Position numbers and translations under genes: made by a program
DNA from: Sphagnum compactum
Taxonomy: Eukaryota > Bryophyta > Sphagnopsida > Sphagnales
Assembly: GCA_965153455.1 (NCBI GenBank)
Contig: OZ234497.1
Span: forward strand, 16,857,872-16,921,871
DNA: 64,000 bases
Reading direction: 5' to 3'
In this document: piece by piece, positions 1-13,284 of the stretch
How the letters are laid out: the number at the start of each line of letters is the position of its first letter
Numbering within the stretch: the first letter of the stretch is position 1
The notes under the pieces: generated by a model
Databases searched by the model: none
What the model was told of the DNA's origin: nothing
The model's input: only the letters and a program-made list of their open reading frames with translations

Positions 1-429
1 ACAAATACTTTAAAACATTTTGAAAACATTGTAATCCATGTTTTTAAATAGTCAAAGGATTTGTAAATGGACTTGAATTGTTTGACAATGACATACTTTT
101 AGCAAATTTTGTGTGTAAACCATATCATAATAATATGATGAAAATTTTAAAATTTTAAAAATATTAAAACAAAACTTTATTCAAAATATTCCAAGAATAT
201 CCTAAAATAAACACCCAATAAGCAGTCACTCAAGGGGGTGGGTGTAGTTCATGATATCTCATTTGCACTTAGGTTTGCTAATAAACTGTTTCAAAAAACA
301 TTACGATTTTGAACAACTATTGTGCTTTGCTACAATAGACAAACTATCGTGAAGGTTATTAGATGAGTGCCACCCCTTCTAAAGGCATGTTTCTCGAATT
401 ATTGTGAATTGTTTTTCTCCCATTGTCAT
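1..429. other. AT-rich intergenic DNA, no gene seen
   Basis: This stretch holds runs of A and T and no reading frame or motif that I recognise. It leads into the hAT remnant that follows and may be decayed transposon sequence too diverged to read. Confidence 0.4.
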
Positions 430-1160
430 TACCTTTGTTTTAAATCAGTACTGTGGACATTGGCTGCTTAGTGATGCATTGCACTTTACAATTTTTTTGA
501 GTTTAGAACTGAAAGAAAAGAACGAAAGATGAATATGGTCTTGTTGATGAATTAACTTTGTTAAGTTTTAACATTAGAAAGGAGTTTTGTGGTTTATTAG
601 ATTCTTTCTTTTTATTCCTAAGGCAATAAAAAGGAAAAAAAACACACAACATGGTTTCCTAATGTTAGATCCCAAGTTTAAAAAGCCTTTGTATAGTATT
701 GTTGGAAGAAATCATCGATTACTATTTTGTAAGAATATGATAAGGTCTCTATATCCTATGTTGGTAAAATGTAATGAATATTTGCATCCTTTTGTTAGAA
801 GTTTTGTTAATCAAGATGTTTTTTATCATGATTGCAATTTAGATATTTTTGAGCAAACTGTAAGTACAACGGAACCAATAGAGGAACTTTTGAACATGGA
901 GTTGCTAAGTTTTAAACGTTACCAAGTAGATGTTGAAGATATCAAATGCCTTTTTCAATGGTGGGATAACATGAAATAATGTTTTCGATCGTTGGTTTCC
1001 TTGAGTGGTAGGTCCTAAGCATTGTTAAATCACAAATTGAAACAAAAAGAATATTTTTGTTAGTAGGAATACTTACTAATCTTAGGAAATGTAAGTTGCA
1101 AGTTGAAAATCTAAAAAAATTAATTTTTATGAATAAAAATTTGTCAAACGACCTTAGAAT
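430..1160 (+). pseudogene. hAT-superfamily transposase remnant
   Basis: This is a decayed C-terminal half of a plant hAT transposase. The three frames together give family-typical blocks in the right order. First comes a block reading NQYCGHW...SLELKEK (about 440-530), ended by a TGA. A long open frame at 587-979 follows, with LMLDPKFK, SLYPMLVKC, LDIFEQTVSTTEP and FKRYQVDVEDIKC..QWW. From about 1030 to 1155 comes a piece with SQIETKRIF and GILTNLRKCKLQ, the region that forms the hAT dimerisation domain. Frames change between blocks and a stop interrupts the first one, so no functional protein is expected. No terminal inverted repeats or target duplication were found. The same family is present on the other strand near 29 kb. 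Confidence 0.8.
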
Positions 1161-1770
1161 AGGGGATGTAAATTTTCATCTAATTTAATATAATTTATTG
1201 AAATGGTGGAGATCTAAAAGAATAGTTAGAGCAAATGGAAGGTGATTTTGAAAGAGATGAAATTCCTGAACTTTAAATGTGTAAAATGACAATTGTTGGC
1301 ACCTTGTCAATGTTATAAAAGAAAATACTTAAATTAAAATTAAAATTATACTATTTTCACACAAAAATAATGATAACTGGTTTGTGAGAACGGGCCAAGG
1401 ATAACCGATTGTTATCAAATTTGTGAAAACTAGTCAATTTTTTTTAAAAAAATGATAACCTGCACTAGCATAAATTTCTTTATCAAAAAATGAATGGAAA
1501 AAAGGTCTAAGTTCTTAAGTTTTTTTTTTGTCGTAACTGGATCGAAAGGTTTAAAAAAAAAAAACCTATATTCAGCCAATATTGGTTTACACTTAAATAA
1601 ATAAATAAATAAGAAATACCAGGTTTTTTTTTCAATTTTGTAAAATAAAAAAATTCACGTTATTTTCCCAAAAAAAAAGAAGACGAATTTTGGATAGACA
1701 AAAATTTCCGAAAATTTCTCCAAGGTTTTTTGGTTGGAAAAAGGACAGAATTTGTCGGGAAAAATCACCG
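1161..1770. other. AT-rich intergenic DNA before the LPD promoter
   Basis: The segment contains homopolymer A and T tracts and short AAAT repeats. No coding frame looks real. Composition changes from very AT-rich to mixed at about 1690, just before the LPD promoter. Confidence 0.4.
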
Positions 1771-1778
1771 GTATACAG

Positions 1779-1785
1779 TATATAC
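1779..1785 (+). promoter_or_regulatory. Possible TATA box of the LPD gene
   Basis: TATATAC lies in a mixed-composition stretch about 490 bp upstream of the LPD start codon and just after the AT-rich desert ends. A pyrimidine-rich, CG-containing leader follows at about 2020-2260. The assignment rests on position and consensus only. Confidence 0.3.
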
Positions 1786-2269
1786 CCGTCCGGCACTGCT
1801 GAGAACCAACAGACTTTTAGGAACCGGAGGGTATATTCCACACCCAAACCTAGCCCTCTGATTCCAGATTCCACACCAGCCCAACTGGGCGAGAGGACTC
1901 AGTCGATAGAACCGGGGAGCATGTTACAGAATTTTAATACCCGGGAAGTACCCAATACAATATGGCTTACCTTCGCAGAGCTACGGCGACGTGAACGAGG
2001 ACGAAGCCCATCGCTGTCGTTGTGCGTTGCGACACACAAGTCCCGTGTCTTCCTCGCTTGCTCTTCTCATTCTTCGCCATCTTCCCCGTGTTTTTCTCCA
2101 CGCTCTCCTCTGTCTCTGAGCTGCGTGTCCGCAGAATTTTTGTCCTGCTCATTTTCGAGGGTTTTCCTCCGTTTTTCGTTTGTTTTTGTAATTTTTTGGG
2201 GGGCTTGGGGCACTTGCTTTTTCCTCAGCTCTTTTGCGTCTTTGTGTGTTTTGATTTTTGGAAGCCATC

Positions 2270-5200
2270 ATGGACGCAATGTTGGTGCCCAAGTGTTTGA
2301 CGCAGGGATGTGTAGGGGCAGGAAAGACGTTGTGGCTTCCATCTCATTATAACAAGATGCCATCTCTTATTGCTCATGCCGGGCTCAGAAAGCAGCAGAG
2401 CCTATATTTCTCGGCATCAAGAAGCAGCGTTGGGTTTTTACGTGTGCCCAGGTCGTCGCCCAGGAAAAATGTGCAGGTTGACGATAGGTGCTTGAGAGTT
2501 GAAGCTAGTACTAGCAATGGCGTTTCGTCGGCTTATGATTACGATGTGGTGATTATTGGCGCGGGCGTAGGGGGCCATGGGGCCGCGCTTCATGCCGTGG
2601 AACAGGTGCATTTGTCTTTTTCATTTGTTTGAATCTCTTTACCCCGGATGGCTTCCTTGTGCGTGAGACCATTTTGTCTGCGGGAATCCTCTACTGGATC
2701 AAACTCTGTATCATACCTGATAGAGAAAGTTTTCTGCAATCAAACACATGCAAGAATCGGGTGAGAATGAGGTGACATGAAACGAGTGGATGGATTTAGT
2801 CTCGCTTGCAAAACAAGGTTCCAAATGAGCTATTGCTGTGTTTCTGAACTTAGACGGTTTGGCTTCTGAGGTGCGTGAAAGAACCCTAACATGCAGGTTG
2901 CAGGGATTGATTCAGATGGCCAAAATGACAATGGAAAGAAAGTGGAAACATTGTTTGACACATGGATGGAGATATTTCAGTACATGTGGGAGCTGGCTGG
3001 CTAGGTTTTAGGTTTCCAATACAAGACCAACTTTTGATGCCAAAAATGTTAAGTCAACATTAGGTAGCTGAGTTGTTGAAACATTTTTGGAAAGACATCA
3101 TCAGGAGATCGTAATCATCATGCAGAATCATTGTGAGAGTTAGCTGCAATATTCTTAAACAGGGAATGAGACTGTATAACTCTGATTTCTAAGGGAGGAG
3201 TTGCTTGTGGCAGGGTTTGAAAACTGCAATCATAGAAGGAGATGTAGTGGGAGGGACTTGTGTTAATCGAGGCTGTGTGCCATCCAAGGCTTTGTTGGCT
3301 GTAAGTGGTCGCATGCGGGAACTCCAGGATGAGCACCACCTCAAAGCGCTGGGCATCCAGGTACTCCCTCTGTGACTTATCAACCTTCATGTGCATCACT
3401 GCATAAGCGAACCCTAGTACAGTACCAACATCTTGATACTCTTCATAGTCCACAAACTTGGCTTGGGGTGGAAATGCCCTATTGTACACTCCTGAGAAAG
3501 GGAGAGTCTTACCCAAAGTGCTGTGTGTCAGTACTTCCAACTTTATGGGCAAAGTGGTATGGGAGTGCAAACTTTCCCTGTCTGTCTGGATGTAGTTCCT
3601 TTCAAGGTCCTTGCTGTGTCAGACAAGGCCCGATGTGAGGGTGTATGAGCAAAAGGCTATGCCATGCAAAATTTTGTGAGTTTGATTGTCCAAGGTCTGG
3701 ATTCAGGTTGAATTTCTAGAGGGACACAAAGAAAATGATAGGCAGAAAATGATTAATGTTCAGCAGTAAGGACGGGCCAAGGGATTAGAGTCGGTAGTCA
3801 ATGAAGCCCTAATTCTGTGCCTTTTTGTTTTTGTCACCTTGTGCTTGATTAAATAAGATCACAGAGGCTTGGCTGCACAATGCCTTTTACATGGAATTAC
3901 ACACTAAATCTTGTTGTGGGTATTTTATAGGTTGCAGCTGCTGGTTACAACAGGCAGGCGGTTGCTGACCATGCGAACAATCTGGCCACCAAGATACGTG
4001 GCAATCTTACAAACTCCATGAAGGGTCTTGGTGTTGACATCTTAAATGGCTTTGGTAGCATTGTGGTGAGTTTTCAGCTTGTCTTTGGTCTTTCTGATCA
4101 TGATGAAGATAGATCTGTGCCCCAAATTTTGGGTGGATGATTATATGCTTATCTACATGCACAAATTGTGAGAATGGACATATCTCCATTCTTATGTGAG
4201 ATATAATTATCTACATGCACTGTCAGGAGCTGATGAAGTCATTAGGGGGTCATGGCAGCTTGTCACTGCTATTCATGATGAAGGTCTGACAGTTTGTGAG
4301 CAAAACTCATAAGGTTATGATGGACTCATTGTTGTGTTACCTTCAACATGTCATTGTGGAGTTTGCTCTGGAATCTCATAGACGTCTTTCTGACATGATG
4401 AAGAAATATATGTGGGTGGTTCCTGGACTTACCCCAATTGGTCTGGATTTATTGCTGATGTTCCTGGGTCCCTTTAATTTAAGTAAGGAAGCTGAAGCAT
4501 AATTGCTGGGTGGTGTGTGGAGCATGGTACCAGGGCCCTCAGCGGGTGAAGTATGGGAAAGTTGGATATCCTGACAAGACTATAACTGCACGAAACATCA
4601 TCATTGCTACTGGTTCTGTTCCCTTTGTGCCTCCAGGCATTGAGATTGATGGTATTCTATCTTTCACCCACTTTAGACACCAAACTCTCAAGTCGTCAAT
4701 CTTGTATGCTCAACCAAGATATTTTGTAATCAAGTGTCAGCTTTATCTGGTGAGAAACTCACAGGTTAAATACTACTCTCAGAGACAGTGTTTGAATCCT
4801 AAACTCCCAACAAGAACCTGTCATGCAATTTCTATATCATCTACTCCTCTGATGTTACATTCATTCTCCATATGCCTCTTGAATATCATTTCTGGGGAAG
4901 AGACCTGGGTACTTGGCCTATAGATCCAGGATATTGGTGATTCAGAACCTTCAATCTGCCTGTCTTATATCTGTAAAACTGAAAGTATATAATCTACCTT
5001 ATCCCTGGAAGAAAGTAGAAACCATTCTTCTTTGACATATAACACCAGCTTCAATATAGCAAGTCAAACCTGCTACTGTATTGGAGATAATTTGGGAGGA
5101 AAAAATTGTTTCTACAGGAAAGACAGTATTCACAAGTGATCATGCTTTGAAGCTGGAGTGGATTCCTGACTGGATTGCCATCATAGGGAGTGGTTACATT

Positions 5201-8200
5201 GGTTTGGAGTTCAGTGATGTCTATACTGCCCTGGGAAGTGAGGTAAGGATCAATATTGGTCTAATCTATAGCTTTGACTCTGATATCTTTCCAGTTCATT
5301 TGGTTGCTGGTTGTTGAGGAGGTTGATGGTGGCAGCTATCTGACTGGATTCTTCTGCAGGTGACATTTGTAGAGGCTCTTGATGGCTTGATGCCAGGATT
5401 TGACCCTGAAATTGGGAAGCTGGCTCAGAGAATCTTGATCCAGCCCCGAAAAATTGATTATCATGTTGGTGTCTTGGCCAAGAAGGTATGGCCTATGTTC
5501 CTGGGCCAGGGTGTACTCTGTATTTTTGTTTCCCAAAGGGTATGAGATACCCTGTGGGCTCAAGTTCTGGATTCTTGTTTGTAGCTGCAATGAAGACCTT
5601 CCACTGTCATTTGGATAACCATAGACCAGGCTAAGCCAACTGCCCTATCCTCATGGAGGTCAGGACTTTGACAGCTCTGATCTCTCTGGTTGGTTGTTGT
5701 GAAGGTCCAGTCTTTTGAAGTGAGGACCAATCGGTGGCTTTTTTGCTATGTGGTATGCAGATTACTCCAGCAAGAGATGGAAAGCCAGTAACCATTGAGC
5801 TGGTTGACACAAAAACCAAAGAGCCTAAGGAAGTTCTGGAGGTCAGTTCTTGGGCACTATCTTTGTCAAAGCTTGAACAGCTGGCATCCTGCAGTACGTA
5901 AAAGGCACTTTTGCAGGACCAGGGTGAATATTGCTATCAGTCCAAAATGCCATCCCTGGGTTCTGAGAACACACTGTATAACTTTTATCCTATCTTGGGC
6001 ACACCCACCAGGAGGCCTTCCAGAAGCACATGACAACTTCATCTCTCAACCTACACATACAGCTCTATGATTATGAGGCTCAGACTAAAGCCCTGGAGTT
6101 TCTGCAGTGTTAACCTCTAGGTAGATCAAATGCAGCAAATGAGTGCTATTGTGAAGGGTTTTTAGAGGAAAATTCATAAGGCCACTTAATCATACTTGAG
6201 GAGGAGGTTCCTCTATTGCAGAGAGTCCCCCAATGAGATGTCTAGCACAGTGCCTTTGTGCTCCTTCCTTGGACCCTCTGCTATGGAAAATTGGGCCAGG
6301 ATAGGTCACACTAAGCATTGTGATATTAGTTGACAGTAGCTCTTGATTTTCACTTCTTGATCACCAATGTATGACCTTGTACAGTGTTCCTTTCCCTCCT
6401 CCCAGCTAGTTGTGCTGATGCTTTTGGCCACAGTTAAGGAGATCTGGAACAAATTTGTGCTGGTATGCAGGTGGATGCGGCTTTGATTGCCACAGGACGT
6501 TCTCCTTTCACAAAGGGCTTGGGGCTTCAGAATGTATGTCGCCCACCTACTCAATTCTTTGCTCTAGTGCTCTCAAACGAAGATCTGAAGGACAGTTACT
6601 GAATTTTTGTTTCTGGAGGCGGTGGCATTATTTCTTGTCTTGACATTTTTGTGTCTATGCAGGTCAAGGTTGAGACTCAGAGAGGTTTTGTTCCTGTGGA
6701 TGAACGGATGCGTGTTCTAGATGTGGATGGCAATCTGGTATGGTTTCTATGATCCTCTGTTGAGACTATTCTGTGTTGTTTAACAACCAGACATTCCAAT
6801 AACTGTTATCACACAGTGTTCTCCCTCTGGGTCTGTCGTGAGCTATAATGAAGCCTATATTGTTCTATGAGCTTCCTGTAGCAGATTCTTGTGTAGACTT
6901 GTAGGGTTGGTGCCATGATGACTTCTTTCCTCCCTAGTTTCCTTGTCCTTGTCTCATGATCATTCCTCCTCCTGTTATGATACTGTTTTAGTGGAGGACC
7001 TTCCATAGAAAGTGGAACCTAACAGGTAAGTCTTTTGAGGATGTTGGGTACAGGTGCCTAATTTGTTTTGCATTGGTGATGCCAATGGCAAGATGATGCT
7101 TGCTCATGCAGCAAGTGCGCAAGGCATTTCAGGTTAATCACTTATTCAAGTCCTTTCCAGCATGCATGAAGTTGATTGAGGAATCATTGAGGCATCTGTC
7201 TAGTCAAGTGGTGGTGGAGTTAAATATGTGTCACAGAACAGGGGGGTCCTATTTCTGTTTCTAAGTCCTCTAAGCTGCAACAACTTTCAGGATGCTAATG
7301 TGTTTTACTGATGTGATATTTCCAGTCATAGAGCAGATAATGAAGCGAGACAATGTATTGAACCATCTCAGCATACCGGCAGCTTGCTTCACACACCCTG
7401 AGATCAGTATGGTTGGCCTCACAGAGGTACTCAAGCTTCTACTGATAGTCTTGTTTCTGTCTTTAAACCTATATGGCTATTGTGTGGACTAAATAACTTG
7501 TGGTTTGCAGCCACAAGCAAGAGCAAAGGCAGCTGAGGAGGGTTTTGAAGTGTCTGTAGCCAAGACCAGCTTCAAAGCCAACACCAAGGCTCTTGCTGAG
7601 AATGAGGGTGAAGGTCTTGCTAAGGTATGCATGAGCACAAATGAATCAAATTTCTGTTTTTCTTAGCCGCTCAGCATCAACACAAGAACTCAATATGTGT
7701 ATCCTGCAAGGACTCAGAAGCCCCAGGTTCGTGATGATTTAGGATGTCCAGTTTACCCAGTGACCCCCGTTTAGCTGGGTTGGGCTTTTATGGGTAACAT
7801 CTTAGTATTACCTACTAGTGAATTGAACCTACAACCAGTTATGGGGTGGCCGGGAGTCCTCACTACTAGGTTTTTGGTTTGATGCTGATCTTGGAGAAAG
7901 AATTTGCACATGACTGTGACTGAATGTGGTCAAATCCTGTAGTTGATATATCGGGCAGACACTGGGGAGATCCTGGGAGTCCACATTCTTGGCCTACATG
8001 CAGCTGATCTCATTCATGAAGCCTCGAATGCTATTGCTATGGGCACCTCTATCAAGGTGTGTACTTGCCACCTTTTGTCTCTCTTTTATATGAAGCTAAT
8101 GGGAAGAACCAATACCATATCTAACATCTTCAAGTATTTCAATGTCTATTGATTGTCATGTTGCTTTTTGTAAGATGGGGAGAATTGCTTCTCATCACAT

Positions 8201-8968
8201 CTGGTGAGGTGATGACACCAAACTCACTGGTGGTAAATGTGTGGCTGTATCCTGTTACCAGAAAATTTGTTGGAAGATGGTCTATTTGCTGTGGACAGTT
8301 TCTATCTTTATTGTGTGCAGCAAATGCATTTGGAAGTTCAGTTGCAGTGCACTAATATTCATTATGGTTGGTGTGCAGGATATCAAGTTTGCTGTTCATG
8401 CACATCCAACGTTGTCTGAAGTCCTAGATGAGCTTTTTAAATCTGCCAAGGTACAGTCCATTCAGTTTAAATCCTGATTCTGAAATACCAAATTCTTCTG
8501 TGATATTGTATTGGTAAAAGGGATGGCTCCACTTGTTTCCAATGTTCAGTTTTAAATGGGATCCAGAACCAACCTGTCTTGAAACCTGTACAAGCTATGA
8601 TGAGCAAAGAAGTCAGGAAGATAGGAATATGCTTGCTGACCTGTGCGCCCAAATTGCTTATGTATGAGCTTGTGATTGTCTAAAGTGTTCAGTGACATGA
8701 AAGGACATTTGATTCAAACTTCACTTTGTCCAAATAAATGTTTGAAACATGCTTAAATTGCCATCTACAATCTGTTTAATTGTTCTGGTTGGCATAAGGC
8801 AGTGGTGCTGGATAAATCCTTTGAAGCCTTTGAACTGCCAAGTTTGCTGGATTTATGTGAAAATGACTATGAAGCAATCCTTAGTTGAGCTAAGTGGATG
8901 TCATGGTGATACAGGTTGGAGAGCATGAGGCAGTGGTGCTGGAGAAAGCAGAACCAGTGCTTGCATGA
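2270..8968 (+). CDS. LPD1: Dihydrolipoyl dehydrogenase, plastidial (E3 of plastid pyruvate dehydrogenase complex)
   Basis: This flavoprotein reoxidises the dihydrolipoyl groups of the plastid pyruvate dehydrogenase complex with NAD+, supplying acetyl-CoA for fatty-acid synthesis. Fifteen exons: 2270-2605, 3214-3360, 3931-4065, 4534-4651, 5118-5242, 5360-5485, 5761-5841, 6471-6533, 6663-6737, 7054-7132, 7326-7426, 7511-7624, 7943-8056, 8379-8450 and 8915-8968. They sum to 1740 nt (579 aa), close to the roughly 570 aa of Arabidopsis ptLPD. Residues 1 to about 85 are Ser/Arg-rich and fit a chloroplast transit peptide. Visible motifs are the FAD-binding GAGVGG (97-102), the redox disulfide GGTCVNRGC (Cys128/Cys133), the NAD-binding GSGYIG (269-274) and the catalytic HAHPTLSE (His547/Glu552). 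The stop follows a short last exon. ATG 2270 is the first Met of the open frame. The symbol reflects the plastid LPD type; paralogue numbering is not determined. Confidence 0.95.
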
Positions 8969-11950
8969 CTCAATGTGATAGCTGCGCTTAGCATATTGGT
9001 TGGTGTTTTTGTTGAAGTGGTCTCAAGAGTCAGGGGTACCTGAAGCGCACAATGGTTGTTCTCATCCCAGGACTTCAGATCAGTCCCTACCCTTAGTCTT
9101 CATTCTGAATCCAAGTCCCATTTTTGGAACACGTCAGTGTGATTGAGGATGTGTCATCTTTGATTGTTCAGATAGATTAGCCAATGTGTCTGTTGATTGC
9201 TGGCTGTGATCAAAGTAGAACGTTGTTATCAGAGCATGAAGGTGGCTGTAGAGGTAATATTTGGTTTCTTTTCAAAACCAGCAAGATTCCACTTTGTAGC
9301 AGAATGAGTGACAAAATTCATGCTTGCCTTCCCTCCATTCCTTGTCAAGACAACCATAATCATACCTTGAGAAGCAATCTTGGAAGGCCTGGATTTTCAA
9401 AACTTTTGCACAGTTGCAGTGAGTTTTAACCACCTAGCCTGCTATATACTTTAGGTTTTGTTGGCATGCATGCACCCAGAGGCTGGGGCTTGCTGAGGAC
9501 TTTTAGAGCATGTGTAACTTGAGAGAAAGTAGAGAGAGAACCTGGTAGGGAGTCAGGACATCTTTGAGACATGAGGCTAGACTGACAGACACAGAAGCTG
9601 ACTGAACTACAAACTATGGACTATGAAATCTGAGCTTATGCTAGATGATATGGGGAAACTTACCTGAGGAGATTGATTGGTTGTATGCTGGTGCCTATGT
9701 GAAGATTGATCACATCCAGTCAACTAAGCTGAACACAGTACTCTAACCTTAGAGACAGTAGAAGATCCCCAACATGGTCATCTTGTGAAGGTACTCACAT
9801 TCACACTTAGCAGTGGATAACCAGTCGGGATGCATTAATTTTGTTTATGTAATGCTATGATGGGTGTGAGGTGTGCTGTAGAACTTAGGTTGGATGGTAG
9901 CTTGACTTGTTGATCAGGTTAATGTGAACATGCTTTTGGTGTAGAAGTTGAGGTGGGTTGTGGTCATGCTCTTCTTTCTGTTGGGGTGGGAGGTGATGTC
10001 AGTCAAGGTTTAGGTGTTGGACTTGTTCAGGTTCAGGTTTTGTGAGAGGTTCCAACTCCTAAATGCAAACCTACACATGATTTAAACACCATGTGCTTAC
10101 AAACATGCACTGCTTGAAGAGGGTTGGACTGCACTTGTTGAATGTAGAAGGGAAAGTTGCTGGTCAATCTAATTTTGTCCATGATGGTTGGTAGAACAAT
10201 GAATATCATATTTGTTTCAGTACACTGGTTCTATAATTGGACTTCTGCTGCTAATTACACAACCATGTGTGGAGGAGGGAAGCTCACATTGGATATCATT
10301 TTGCCCTTGCAGGTTTTTAGGCACAATTTGGGTTTGACTTCATCCATGGTGATGTGCAGTGGTGAACTCACTAAAAATTTCAGACCATTACTTCTAATGA
10401 CAAGCGAACATCTGGTGAATATCAGTGAGTTCCTAACCTTTCCTACACATACTGATTTGTGAACAAAAAACTTGCCTTTGATGGATAGTATCATGAACTT
10501 ATCAGCTATCACTTTCTCATTTCCAGTGCATGAGCAGGAGAGCGAGCAGCTCACAATTCACATCATTTGGCAACTCATATATCATTCACATTGTTTGCAA
10601 CTCATGCAATGGCAGGTAACCTAGGGAGCACAGAAACTCTCATTAGAGTTGGTCATTGCATGTAATGGTCTCTGGATATTTTTTGGTGAAACACTTTTGC
10701 ACTCTACCATGGTTGAAAATTGAACCCAAATTGGGCAAAACAACCTGTAGAGGCAGTGACATCCTTTGGATGACACTATATTTTGATGGCATGGGTGGTC
10801 AAGATGTCCTGCACAGAAATGTGCTGTTTCTTATTGGTTTCAAGTTCATCGAGAAGTCTGGGTAGCTGCAGGACATTATTCTCATAAGAACCTTTTACAA
10901 TCAGATCATATTTGGTTTATGCTTTTGAAGGCATTGGGGTGGTGGTGGTGGGTTTTCCAGTTTATTCCAACTCTTGATGTTGTTTACTCTGATGTAACCA
11001 CCACTGAAACTGCTTGATTCCTGAAGCAATTACTTGATAGTTGCGGTGCAAATCCTAGGCAAGAAACGTGGTAGTAGCAATAAGATAACGACATTAATCA
11101 TGTGTAGGCTTTGGATAAAGATTCAATTGATAGTTATTAAATGCACCTGTTTACTTTCCATTGGTGTAGCTGCAAACATGACAGTACTCCCACTTGTAAT
11201 CTTGGTGTGATGACAAATATGAACAATTGGAACTATTCTCCTTCACTGAAGTACTCTTCTCTCCTGCAATGATTCAGGCTAGAATTGTAAGGAGCTCTCA
11301 ACCATACCACCTTGGTCCGGGTAGTAGGTTCTTTTTTAAAAGTCCGTACTGGCCTGGTCCTGCTATTGGGTCCAAGTTCCATTTCTAGCTGGAATGAGGC
11401 AGATATGTACTTGGTATTGGAACTGGTGCAAGGCAGAGCCAAGCAATGATCCAATTCCTGTAAACCCCACCCGCCAAGGGCTCTACTGGGTGTACAGTCT
11501 GCTGGAGCTTTACCTTACACATAAAAGACCTCCAGCCCACTGCCTTGTGCTTTCCCCTATGTCATAAAAAATAAAAACAGTTTGAAACATATGAATGGCT
11601 TTGGAGAAATCTCTTTGGACATTAATGTTAGCAACTTTGAAAATATATGTTCCAAAACAAGTGTTTGCAAAATAAGATTTACCTATGTGTTGTTTTAAAA
11701 ATTATATGTCATACTTTTTAAGTGCTTCCTACATGTTTGTCTGATTCTATTACATATACTGATCAGTTTTTAAAAAAAAAAATTGGCAAATTTTTGCACT
11801 GTGGTGACAAAAGCTTTTGAAAAAATTTGGGTAAATTTATTATTTTTTTGGTATTTTTTTGAGACAACCAAAGAACGAATAAACAAATAAACAAATACCT
11901 AAAATCATGCTTCAAACGAAGGGATATATTGTTCTATGCACCTCGCGGAT
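8969..11950. other. Intergenic region between LPD and PI31, no gene recognised
   Basis: The first few hundred bases are presumably LPD 3' UTR. The rest has only short open frames on both strands (longest about 100 codons near 10157-10554), without recognisable domains, splice-linked partners or codon bias. From about 11560 the sequence becomes AT-rich until the PI31 leader begins near 11950. Confidence 0.4.
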
Positions 11951-11958
11951 ATCATAAT

Positions 11959-11967
11959 TAGGGTTTA
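11959..11967 (-). promoter_or_regulatory. Telo-box (AAACCCTAA) at the PI31 promoter
   Basis: TTAGGGTTT on the + strand is the reverse of the plant telo-box. It lies just before the probable PI31 transcript start, where composition shifts to CG-containing, pyrimidine-rich leader sequence (about 11990-12170). Telo-boxes are known promoter elements of plant housekeeping genes. Confidence 0.45.
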
Positions 11968-12350
11968 GAGAACACACAGAGAAACAGTCTCACGCATTCC
12001 CCCTTCGTTGTGAAATTTCTCTTCTGTCACTCGCGTGCGTTTTGTGGTGATCTTCTTCCGCGGTCCAGCGTCACTTGTTTGGTTGCCTCGCTAGTTTCTC
12101 GTAGCATCCCACGCCTTGGCAGATCAGCCGGTGCGGCGTTTTGGAGTTTCGTCTACAATTTTCTTGTGGATTCGGTGAGTATGTAAAACGATTTTTGTTT
12201 TGGGTGATGAGAGTGTGTGGAATTGAAGAATGGAACGTAATAGTCCTTTGAGATGAGGAATTTCTAAGGGAACTTCGCGAGGCTTGGCAGAAGATTTTAT
12301 TGCATGCGTCATTCTGTGCAGTAGGAGCAATGTATTATTACGAAATGTCG

Positions 12351-12680
12351 TAGTAGATAGTTTCGCATGGTGATGCCTATTTAGGGTTTCAGGCTCTGGA
12401 GAGTGATCTTACTGATTACTACATTTCGGGGCTTGAGAAGATATCCTGTGCACAGAAAAGGGTCTTGAGACCCCGAACATGCAGTCAAAGTGGTTTTCCA
12501 TTTCAGAATTGAGCATAGTAGATAGTTTTGCATGGTGGTGCCTATTTAGGGTTTCAGGCTCTGGAGAGTGATCTTACTGATTACTACATTTCGGAGCTTG
12601 AGAAGAAATCCTGTGCACAGCAAAGGGGCTTGAGACCCCGAACATGCAGTCAAAATCGTTTTCCATTTCAGAATTGAGCA
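12351..12680 (+). repeat. 165-bp tandem duplication in the PI31 leader intron
   Basis: Two head-to-tail copies of 165 bp, 12351-12515 and 12516-12680, both begin TAGTAGATAGTTT and end GAATTGAGCA. They align without gaps and with about ten mismatches. They lie downstream of a likely 5' UTR donor (G|GTGAGTATG at about 12174) and upstream of the PI31 start codon, so they probably sit in a leader intron. Confidence 0.9.
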
Positions 12681-13284
12681 TTTGTTAGAGAGTTGCATTT
12701 ATGCCTGCAGAAGACTGTAGAGAAAAGCATGAAGTCTAAATTAGTGATAGTCTCGTGGATGGCTGGCAAGAAGTAGTTTTTATGGTTGGACTCCACCAGA
12801 TGCATGCTCATGTGACCAACAACAGCCAGTGAGGCTTTAGTCAGGGTTTCTCAGTGAATCAGTTCTCTTATACATCAAGCTAAGGCCTGGGGAAGTTAAT
12901 TTTCCTTAGCTATCTGTAAGAAACTGTCCACATTTGGAAGAAGCTAGTCATCCAAAATTGGTTTTACTTAAGTTGCCAGTTTTTTTTTGCATGGGGAAAG
13001 GGACTCCTTGTGCATAACTTCAGAAGGAGAGTCATATGCCAGAAATTTCTTCTGAACATGTTACAGGGAAACATAATTAGCAACTGCAGGCTGATTGACA
13101 TTGTTTGAATTGACTGAAAGACACTTCGCTAGGAACTGGAAAGGAGATGTTTGGATGAGCAGAAGGGAGCATCTTTGGATACATGAGGAATTCGACATTG
13201 AAGAACTAAGTGAAGGTTTGATGTTGGTTCAGGGAATGAGCAAGAGAGGAACATAAGCAGGAGAGAATAGTGAGAAGAAGGAGG

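Noticed and set aside
1690-2352. 220-codon plus-strand open frame before LPD
   Set aside because: It overlaps the LPD leader and start in another frame, is Ser/Arg/Pro-rich without a domain, and has no conserved start.
10157-10554. Opposing open frames of about 100 codons
   Set aside because: The two strands read through the same bases, neither shows a motif, and flanking splice sites do not extend either.
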